Below are positions 1 through 4,986 of a stretch of DNA of 5,949 bases, in pieces. The DNA is from Pseudonocardiaceae bacterium (GTDB lineage Bacteria; Actinomycetota; Actinomycetes; Mycobacteriales; Pseudonocardiaceae), in assembly GCA_025937115.1 (NCBI GenBank), contig JAICSB010000223.1, forward strand, positions 1 to 5,949, written 5' to 3'. A program made the position numbers and the translations under genes. Each line of letters begins with the position of its first letter. Positions within the stretch are counted from its first letter, which is position 1. The notes under the pieces are model-generated. The model was not told where the DNA came from, searched no databases, and was given only the letters and a program-made list of their open reading frames with translations.

Positions 1-300
1 ATAGCCGATCCGCCTGCGCAGCTGGTCGCCGTTGACGTCGGTGACGTCCTCGCCGGCGAGCAGGATCCGCCCGGTGGTCGGCTCGATGAGCCGGTTCATC
101 ATTTTCAGGATGGTCGTCTTGCCGCACCCGGACGGCCCGATCAGCGTCACGATGGCGCCCTCGGGAACCTGGAGGTTCAGCTCGGCCACGGCCGGCTTCG
201 ACTGCTTGGGGTAGGTCTTGCTGACGCCTTCCAGGGCGATCATCGGACGATGCACGGGCCGATGGGTCGAGTCGATCGGAGACTGCACGGTCTCAGACAC
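1..300 (-). CDS. OpuCA/ProV-type osmoprotectant ABC transporter ATPase, N-terminal part (cut by left edge)
   Basis: This is the cytoplasmic ATP-hydrolysing subunit that would power the permease encoded just upstream. Only the first 100 codons are in the window. From the GTG start, the protein has a short variable leader, then MIALEGVSKTYP (about residues 20-31), a Walker A loop GPSGCGKT at residues 55-62, and KMMNRLIEPTTGRI (about 66-79), the string typical of glycine betaine/choline ATPases (OpuCA, OpuAA, ProV). The Q-loop, signature, Walker B and any CBS domains lie beyond the edge. I chose GTG at 300 because it overlaps the permease stop by 8 bp and has an AGGGGG ribosome site in front; ATG at 243 is an alternative that drops the leader and would leave a 49-bp gap. 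The overlap implies translational coupling. The family is clear; the exact substrate is inferred from the neighbouring permease and binding protein. Confidence 0.9.
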   Translation of the reverse strand, partial: MSETVQSPIDSTHRPVHRPMIALEGVSKTYPKQSKPAVAELNLQVPEGAIVTLIGPSGCGKTTILKMMNRLIEPTTGRILLAGEDVTDVNGDQLRRRIGY

Positions 301-979
301 GGATCCCCCTGGGGGTGGTCAACCGCCGGACGACAACGAACACGATCTCGTAGCCGGCCGCCACCACGAGGCATCCCAGCGTGCCGGTGATGACCTCGTT
401 GAACGAGTTGACGGCGCCGAGCCTGGCCAAGCCGTCCTGCAACGGCTTGCCGAAACCGGGGCCATTGATGATGGCCGCCACCACCGCGATCGAGATCACG
501 ATCAGCACCGCGACCCGGATCCCGGATATGATCACCGGCCAGGCCAGCGGTAGCTGCACCCGCAGCATCCGGCGTACCGGGCCCATCCCGACGCCGCGAG
601 CGGCCTCCAGCACAGCCGGGTCCACCGAGGACAGTCCGGCCAGGGTGTTGCGCAGTACCGGGTAGATCGCATACAGGGTCAGCGCGACGATGCTCGGGGT
701 GACCCCGAGCCCCAGCAGCGGCTGCAGGATGCCGAACAGCGCCAGCGACGGGATGGTCAGCGCGGCGGACGCGAGCAGCAGCGACGTCTCCCGGCTGCCC
801 ACCCGCAGGCTGCGCCGCCACGACGGCGGGGTGAGCTGGTTGGTGTGCAGCACCAGAGCCAGCACCAGCGAGATCACACTGGCCAACCCCACCGAGTAGC
901 CCACCAGCAGGAAGTGCTGCTGGGCGTAGAAGATCAGTTCAGTGGAGTTCTCCGACAGGTACCGCAGGTAGGAGCCCAT
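293..979 (-). CDS. OpuCB/ProW-type osmoprotectant ABC transporter permease
   Basis: This is an inner-membrane channel subunit of a glycine betaine/choline/carnitine-type importer, 228 residues, the usual length for the single-domain OpuCB/OpuCD group. About five hydrophobic segments are visible (roughly residues 23-46, 66-89, 94-115, 146-172 and 196-218). The stretch IPSLALFGILQPLLGLG (76-92) and the EAA loop EAARGVGMGPVRRMLRVQLP (125-144), which docks on the ATPase, are diagnostic. The segment after the fourth helix reads INGPGFGKPLQDGL, where I would expect something like IGAGGLG in the family, so it is somewhat divergent. The ATG at 979 has no clear ribosome site; a candidate promoter lies about 30 bp upstream. 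The gene overlaps the ATPase by 8 bp and is separated from the binding-protein gene by a small ORF. Many such systems use two permeases; a second may lie past the left edge. Confidence 0.92.
   Translation of the reverse strand: MGSYLRYLSENSTELIFYAQQHFLLVGYSVGLASVISLVLALVLHTNQLTPPSWRRSLRVGSRETSLLLASAALTIPSLALFGILQPLLGLGVTPSIVALTLYAIYPVLRNTLAGLSSVDPAVLEAARGVGMGPVRRMLRVQLPLAWPVIISGIRVAVLIVISIAVVAAIINGPGFGKPLQDGLARLGAVNSFNEVITGTLGCLVVAAGYEIVFVVVRRLTTPRGIRV
305..310 (-). promoter_or_regulatory. Ribosome binding site AGGGGG for the ATPase GTG start
   Basis: On the minus strand, AGGGGG lies 4 bases before the GTG at 300, inside the last codons of the permease. It is the reason for preferring the GTG start, which overlaps the permease stop, over the internal ATG at 243. 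Confidence 0.5.
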
Positions 980-1007
980 GTCGTGAGGTTAAACGTCGGG
1001 TTGAGCT

Positions 1008-1030
1008 ATACCCAACGTATGCGCAAAAAC
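1008..1030 (-). promoter_or_regulatory. Candidate SigB/SigF-like promoter for permease-ATPase
   Basis: Reading leftwards, GTTTTT (1030-1025) is followed by GGGTAT (1013-1008), about 28 bp before the permease ATG. The two boxes resemble the GTTT...GGGTAT pattern of general-stress sigma factors (SigB of Bacillus and Streptomyces, SigF of mycobacteria). The spacer counted from GTTT is 13 bases, a little short compared with the 14-17 usually described, so this is a weak match in its spacing. Such a promoter would fit an osmoprotectant importer. An A/T-rich patch in GC-rich DNA supports a regulatory role in any case. Confidence 0.4.
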
Positions 1031-1031
1031 G

Positions 1032-1059
1032 ACAGTTAACAGTGTGCGTAACAGTTAAC
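1032..1059 (-). repeat. Two direct copies of ACAGTTAAC, possible operator
   Basis: ACAGTTAAC occurs at 1032-1040 and again at 1051-1059 (forward-strand reading), a 19-bp period close to two helical turns. Because the GTTAAC core is its own complement, the pair also reads as a dyad. A partial relative, GGTTAAAC, lies at 987-994 near the permease start. The pair sits directly upstream of the candidate promoter boxes, a position suited to an activator or repressor site. The regulator is not identifiable. Confidence 0.45.
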
Positions 1060-1112
1060 CGCATGGTCGGCGGTCTCGTGCTGCACACCGGTCCGCACGC
1101 CTTCCCCGTCGA

Positions 1113-1138
1113 TGATCGGATCCGCGCCGCGCCGATCA
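1113..1138 (-). terminator. Hairpin after the small ORF (possible terminator or processing site)
   Basis: TGATCGG (1113-1119) and CCGATCA (1132-1138) are perfect inverted arms around a 12-base G/C-rich loop. In the direction of transcription the hairpin begins 12 bases after the stop codon of the small ORF ending at 1150. There is no T-tract, which is common for actinobacterial terminators but also leaves room for an mRNA-stabilising or chance structure. The loop itself is G/C-rich and may pair further. Confidence 0.3.
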
Positions 1139-1149
1139 GCTCGCTGTGG

Positions 1150-1467
1150 TCATCGCTGGGGTAGCACCGGGGTAGTGGTACCGGGGACTCCGATCAGCGC
1201 GTCAAGGCCGGCTAGCGCTCGACCGATGCGGTGCCGCAGCTCGCGGCGGCTGATCCAGCCCTGGGCGCGGTAGCGGTGGTCCTGGGCGAGCATCACTAGG
1301 ACCGCGAGCGCCTCAGCGAGCTCCTCGCGCCGGTGCATCGGCAACTGGCCGATGAAATCCAGTTGCGCGTTGACCAAGCCGTCCAAGTAGTCGGCTTCCC
1401 GCGCTACGGCGTGACGCCGCCTTGCCACCATATGCACCGCCTCTGTTGGTCCAGTCGCAGTAACCAT
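1150..1467 (-). CDS. Small helical protein of unknown function
   Basis: I do not recognise a family for this 105-residue protein. The central part (about residues 20-94) is dense in Arg, Glu, Leu and Ala and should be almost wholly alpha-helical: READYLDGLVNAQLDFIGQL, then RREELAEALAVLVMLAQDH, then SRRELRHRIGRALAGLDALI. It has no cysteines, no signal peptide and no convincing membrane span, so a cytoplasmic helical-bundle or partner protein is likely. The codons are G/C-rich at the third position from about residue 28 on, which supports real coding; the first dozen codons are less so. An internal ATG at 1431 (residue 13) has AGAGG about 8 bases upstream and may be the true start, giving 93 residues. 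The gene lies 47 bp after the binding-protein stop and 170 bp before the permease, an unusual insertion between transporter genes. Confidence 0.6.
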   Translation of the reverse strand: MVTATGPTEAVHMVARRRHAVAREADYLDGLVNAQLDFIGQLPMHRREELAEALAVLVMLAQDHRYRAQGWISRRELRHRIGRALAGLDALIGVPGTTTPVLPQR

Positions 1468-1514
1468 CGCCAGCCCAACCGCCGCCGTTACCCCGGGATT
1501 GGCGGGACCGATGA

Positions 1515-2507
1515 TCAGGACCCTTTGGTGATGAAACCCTTCTGCGCGAGCCAGTCGCGGGCGACCTCGCGTTGCGACTTGCCCTGCGCGGACTTCTGCC
1601 GGTTCAGCTCGGCCATCACCTCATTGGTCAGGGCCGCGGAGATCGGGGCGAACACCTTGGCGATGTTCGGCTCCCGGTCGTAGACGTCCTTGCGGATGCT
1701 GATCGCCGCGTTGTAGAGCGGGTGGTAGAGCTTGTCGTCGGCCAGCACCGTCAGCCCGAGCTGCGGGATGCGGCCGTCGGTGGTGAACACCTCCCCGACC
1801 AGGCACTCCTTCTGGTCGGCAGTGGCCTGGTAAATCGCACCGGTCTGGAGCACCCGCAGCCGATCCGGTGGGACCTGGAAGTTGTACTTCCCCTGTAGGC
1901 CGACGAGCCCGTCGTCCCGATTCTGGTATTCGGTCTCGATGCAGAGGTTGCCCGGCTTGCCGGAGCGGATGTAGGCAGCCATGTCCGACAGCGTTCGCAG
2001 TCCAAGCTGTTGAGCACGCTCCTTCTTCACCGCGAAGGCGTAGGTGTTGTTGAACGGCGTCGGTTGCAGCCAGACGATCTTGTTCTCGGCAAGGTCCCGT
2101 TGCTTGACCGCCTCGTACTGCGCGTTGCTGTCCTGGATCGGTTTCTGTTTCAGGAAGGAAACCCATGCGGTACCGGTGTACTCCCAGTACATACCGATGT
2201 CGCCGCTGAGAAGCGCCTGGCGGGTCGCGTCTGTGCCACCGACATTGCACCGGTCGGTGACCTTGGCGTTGACCGACTCCAGGGCGGCGACGGCGACCTC
2301 GCACAGCACCAGCTGCTCGTCGAAATCCTTACCGCCCACAGCGTAGGACTGGCCTTGAAGGTTGACCTGCTGGGCGAGGCTGCCGCTTTGCGCGGACGGG
2401 CCGCTGCTGCTCAGCCCGCCACACCCGGCGACCAAGGCGGCGAGGGTCACCAGTGCGGCCATCGCGCCAGTGGACCGCCGGCGACCGAACAGAGACATCG
2501 ATCCCAT
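1515..2507 (-). CDS. OpuAC-family osmoprotectant substrate-binding lipoprotein
   Basis: This is the extracellular ligand-binding subunit of a glycine betaine/choline/carnitine-type ABC importer, anchored to the membrane by a lipid. The 330-residue protein has an Arg-rich N-terminus, a hydrophobic stretch and a lipobox LVAGC with the acylated Cys at residue 29, then a Ser/Gly linker. Family hallmarks follow: GGKDFDEQ (58-65), YWEYTGT (107-113), NNTYAFAV (153-160), FTTDGRI (241-247) and PLYNAA (263-268). The start at 2507 is supported by AAGGA five bases upstream; Met4 is a weaker alternative. The gene begins 14 bp after the stop of the DIT1-like gene, so the two are very likely on one mRNA. 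The ligand cannot be read from sequence; quaternary amines are usual for the family, but the biosynthetic neighbours allow a different amine. Confidence 0.92.
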   Translation of the reverse strand: MGSMSLFGRRRSTGAMAALVTLAALVAGCGGLSSSGPSAQSGSLAQQVNLQGQSYAVGGKDFDEQLVLCEVAVAALESVNAKVTDRCNVGGTDATRQALLSGDIGMYWEYTGTAWVSFLKQKPIQDSNAQYEAVKQRDLAENKIVWLQPTPFNNTYAFAVKKERAQQLGLRTLSDMAAYIRSGKPGNLCIETEYQNRDDGLVGLQGKYNFQVPPDRLRVLQTGAIYQATADQKECLVGEVFTTDGRIPQLGLTVLADDKLYHPLYNAAISIRKDVYDREPNIAKVFAPISAALTNEVMAELNRQKSAQGKSQREVARDWLAQKGFITKGS

Positions 2508-2512
2508 TTGGT

Positions 2513-2517
2513 TCCTT
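2513..2517 (-). promoter_or_regulatory. Ribosome binding site AAGGA for the binding protein
   Basis: AAGGA on the minus strand, five bases before the ATG at 2507. It lies in the 14-bp gap after the DIT1-like stop codon and fixes the first Met, rather than Met4, as the start. Confidence 0.6.
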
Positions 2518-2521
2518 CGGT

Positions 2522-3976
2522 TCAGCGGTGACGGAGGCGGGCGGTGGTGAGCAGGGTGGGGTCTACTCGGCGGCGGCCTTGGGTGAACTGGGTCCGGGCG
2601 AAGGGGACCATGAGCAGTGGCTGGCCATCGCCGACGAGGTCGCAGTAAACCGGGAGGAAGTTGCGATGGTCCAGGCTCACCAAGAACTCAGCGCACAGCA
2701 GCCCCCGGCCGTCCAGACATCCAGTTCCGTGCCAGGGCAACAGGGTGGAGCCACCGAGGTAGGAGAAACCACTGCAACCTGGCCGGGAGGCCACCGTGGC
2801 GAGCCGGACATGCGGTGGAAAGCGCCGGGCGACTCCGACGGCGGCATCGGCCAGCGAGGCTGCAAGGAAGTTCACGGTGTCCTGCCACGCACAGCCAAGC
2901 ACCTCGCGCCGAGCCGAGACGACCTCCGGCGACAGCTCGGGCGCACAAAAGCCGTCAGGCCAGGCGAGTACCTCACAGGCCCACCGACGCGGTTCGACAC
3001 CGGCCCGGGCGGGCACCGGCACCGAGTAGACCAGCGAGAACAAGATGTCGCGGAACGACGGGACGTTGGACAGCAGCGCGTGCGGCAGTTCCTCTACGAG
3101 TCGTTGGTCGATCCCGGTGGCGCTGTCCAGCGAACGCGGGTTGCCGGCCAGCACGGTGATCAGTTCGCGGAACCGGCGACGGTACTGCTCGCGCCGAGCC
3201 CAGCCGCGCGCACCGAGCAGCCGGGCGACGAAGCAGGACTGGTCGCAGAACCGCGCGGCATCCTCGAGCCCGAGCAGCTGGGCATAACGTCGCAGCTGCC
3301 GTCGGTAGCGTCGCATCTCCGACCAACCGCGCGGCCGCGAGTACCCACCGTCGTTGAGTACCACCACCCGCAGGCCGGGTGGATACACCGCCGCGAAGGC
3401 ATCGTGGAGCTCCTTGAGGCGTAGCAGCGCACCAAGCTCGGCCAGGTCAGGCCAGGGGCCGGCAGCTTTGAGTCCGTTGTCGTGCTGCTTGAACGGGAAA
3501 CCGATGGTCACGATGGTGATCGGCTGCCGGGCTTGGACGAACGGAAGCATCTGTGCCACCGCGGTGTCCAGCGGAAAACACGAGCGTGAACCCTTGAGAA
3601 ACCGGGACCGGGTCAGGATCCGGTGCAGCGCCGCGACCACGTCGTGTGGGTTCTTCGGCGGCCAGCTGCGCGAATGGGGACCAGCCGTCCCACCTGTCCA
3701 GGCCGTGGCGTACCCGATCGCGTTCTCTGCGAGACGGGCCGACGCGGCGTCCGAACCGGCCCGCAAGGTGCTCAGCAGGGTGGCGAGCTCGTCGGCGTCC
3801 AGCCGAACGGGCCACTGGTCCGCCCAGCTGGACGTGCGCAGCAGATGCAGCGGGAGCGCGCGCAGCGACCGCGCATGCGAGATCGTGAGCGCGGGGCCAT
3901 TGGTGAGCGCCAGGGCGGTGGGTGTTGGACCGTTGGTGAGTGCCAGATCACCAGAATGACACAGTCGGTTACTCAC
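2522..3976 (-). CDS. DIT1/PvcA-family protein (isocyanide synthase-like)
   Basis: Members of this family (PvcA, IsnA, XnPvcA) turn the amino group of Tyr or Trp into an isocyanide using ribulose-5-phosphate; yeast Dit1 makes a formyl-tyrosine precursor. Numbering from the GTG at 3976 (484 residues): FPFK at 160-163, then Lys170, Gly173 and PDLAEL (176-181) form the F-P-x-K...K..G..PD..E core; a Rossmann-like strand ends in VVLNDGG (205-211); near the C-terminus RLATV (391-395) is followed by LPWHG (413-417), matching the family's RL...PWH tail. It is much longer than PvcA (about 330 residues) and nearer Dit1 in size, with about 125 extra N-terminal residues. The open frame runs back to 4369, but that part overlaps the kinase gene in another frame. 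GTG 3976 is the last plausible start before strongly coding sequence; ATG 4090 is an alternative. Neither has a good ribosome site. The family is well supported; the substrate is unknown. Confidence 0.82.
   Translation of the reverse strand: MSNRLCHSGDLALTNGPTPTALALTNGPALTISHARSLRALPLHLLRTSSWADQWPVRLDADELATLLSTLRAGSDAASARLAENAIGYATAWTGGTAGPHSRSWPPKNPHDVVAALHRILTRSRFLKGSRSCFPLDTAVAQMLPFVQARQPITIVTIGFPFKQHDNGLKAAGPWPDLAELGALLRLKELHDAFAAVYPPGLRVVVLNDGGYSRPRGWSEMRRYRRQLRRYAQLLGLEDAARFCDQSCFVARLLGARGWARREQYRRRFRELITVLAGNPRSLDSATGIDQRLVEELPHALLSNVPSFRDILFSLVYSVPVPARAGVEPRRWACEVLAWPDGFCAPELSPEVVSARREVLGCAWQDTVNFLAASLADAAVGVARRFPPHVRLATVASRPGCSGFSYLGGSTLLPWHGTGCLDGRGLLCAEFLVSLDHRNFLPVYCDLVGDGQPLLMVPFARTQFTQGRRRVDPTLLTTARLRHR
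3883..3946 (-). repeat. Short in-frame repeat near the start of the DIT1-like gene
   Basis: Two 17-base copies at 3897-3913 and 3930-3946 match at 15 of 17 positions and are 33 bases apart, so they repeat in frame as LALTNGP in the protein. A shorter third copy at 3883-3892 gives ALTI. The region is poor in typical coding bias, consistent with a flexible N-terminal tail or an untranslated leader. Confidence 0.55.
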
Positions 3977-3979
3977 GGT

Positions 3980-4003
3980 GCGGGACGGGACCAGCGCTCC
4001 CGC
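3980..4003 (-). promoter_or_regulatory. Hairpin just before the proposed DIT1-like start
   Basis: On the minus strand GCGGGA (4003-3998) can pair with TCCCGC (3985-3980) around a 12-base loop; an alternative register pairs GGGA with the earlier TCCC. The stem ends three bases before the GTG at 3976. It lies in the 92-bp stretch after the kinase stop, which also holds a run of seven C (4017-4011). It could shape initiation or stabilise the transcript, or be chance in GC-rich DNA. Confidence 0.25.
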
Positions 4004-4068
4004 CACCGATGGGGGGGCCGGCGACACAGGAATCGACAGTAGACGCCCTGGTAGATCAACACACTCTT

Positions 4069-4986
4069 TCAGCGCCGGACGGTCCGCCATCGGTCGGACA
4101 GTCGGCCGGCCCGCAGGCTGGCCATCCGGCGGTCGAACTCCGCCAGCACGGCTGGGGAAGACGTAGCTCGGGGAAATACTCCGGCGATCAGCTTGAGATC
4201 GCGAATACCGTGCATTATCTCGAAGCCGTCCCAGTCCCGCACATCGAACCCGTAGGTTTTGATGAAGTCGCGCTGGTGCGCGGCGGGCTTGCCCAACCGC
4301 ACCCGGCTCACCGCGACTGGGGTCAGATCCCACTCCGGCGGGCCGACTGCGCACGAGTCGAAGTCGCACAGCACCGGGCGGTCTGGCCCGGGAATGATGT
4401 TGCCCACATGCGCGTCGCCGTGCACAACCGCAGGAGGCAGGGCGAACCGTACTTCGGCGACAGCGGCGGCCAGCTCAGCGCTGCGGCACAGCAGGAAGTC
4501 GCGGTCAGCGGCGGCCATCGCGGTGGTGTGCCGCACTCGATTGTCGAAATCGGTGAGTGGATCCCAGGACGGCAACGCCCGGCAGGGCAACGGCACCGCG
4601 TGCACCGCCCGCAACAGATTCGCCAGATCCGCGCCGCCCGGCGCTGGACCGACCGGCGGCACCGACTGCCACACGGTGGCAACGTGTTCACCGACCCGCA
4701 CCGGCTGGCGGACACCGGGTAGCAAACGGATCGCGGGCACGTCATGCTCGGCGAACACGGTTGCTGCGGCCACCACCAGGTTGGCGCGCTGTACGTAGGA
4801 CGGCAAGGTGACCAATCTGACCACGACCGGGTCGCGGGCCAGCTGGAACACCGCGTTGTTGACATTGCGCAGCAGTCGCGCCCCGACCGGATCCAGGCCG
4901 AGCTGACCGCACACCGCGCGTAGCGCGATGGTGAGCCGCTCGTCACAGCGGACCCTGGTCAGCACCGTCCCGGGGGGCTTCATCAC
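4069..4986 (-). CDS. APH/choline-kinase-like phosphotransferase
   Basis: This is a cytoplasmic ATP-dependent small-molecule kinase of the aminoglycoside phosphotransferase/choline kinase fold, 305 residues, normal for the family. The N-lobe has LRNVNNAVFQL (39-49) as the nucleotide loop and VVVRLV (54-59), where an Arg sits at the usual Lys or Arg strand position. The catalytic loop is VVHGDAHVGNII (187-198), with Asp191 as the expected base and Asn196 as a metal ligand; the metal-binding strand is LCDFDSCAVGPPEWDL (206-221). All catalytic residues are present, so it should be active. The acceptor could be an antibiotic, choline-like alcohol, sugar or a product of this locus; a resistance role cannot be asserted. 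The start is GTG 4986 or ATG 4983; both overlap the regulator's TGA (GTGATGA), implying coupled translation. A 92-bp gap separates it from the DIT1-like start. Confidence 0.9.
   Translation of the reverse strand: MMKPPGTVLTRVRCDERLTIALRAVCGQLGLDPVGARLLRNVNNAVFQLARDPVVVRLVTLPSYVQRANLVVAAATVFAEHDVPAIRLLPGVRQPVRVGEHVATVWQSVPPVGPAPGGADLANLLRAVHAVPLPCRALPSWDPLTDFDNRVRHTTAMAAADRDFLLCRSAELAAAVAEVRFALPPAVVHGDAHVGNIIPGPDRPVLCDFDSCAVGPPEWDLTPVAVSRVRLGKPAAHQRDFIKTYGFDVRDWDGFEIMHGIRDLKLIAGVFPRATSSPAVLAEFDRRMASLRAGRLSDRWRTVRR

Noticed and set aside
240..821. 193-residue minus-strand frame inside the permease gene
   Set aside because: A frame-shifted shadow of the permease, rich in Arg, Gly and Ala, while the true frame has membrane segments and the EAA loop.
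2453..3424. 323-residue forward open frame
   Set aside because: It is antisense to the DIT1-like gene, with low-complexity Gly/Arg/Gln-rich sequence and no recognisable motif; long antisense frames are expected in DNA this rich in G and C.
4011..4017. Run of seven G as a possible frameshift or phase-variation site
   Set aside because: It falls between the kinase stop and the proposed DIT1-like start, and the downstream frame is open across it, so no broken gene needs explaining.
3977..4369. 5' extension of the DIT1-like reading frame to an ATG at 4369
   Set aside because: Most of it (4069-4369) lies over the kinase gene, whose C-terminal part is clearly coding in another frame, and the encoded Arg/Pro/Gly-rich sequence looks like a shadow translation.
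3940..4722. 260-residue forward open frame
   Set aside because: Antisense to the kinase, which has all catalytic motifs; the forward translation has no family features.
4069..4986. Calling the kinase an aminoglycoside resistance gene
   Set aside because: The APH fold covers many kinases (choline, homoserine, macrolide, sugar and others); nothing in the sequence identifies an antibiotic as the acceptor.
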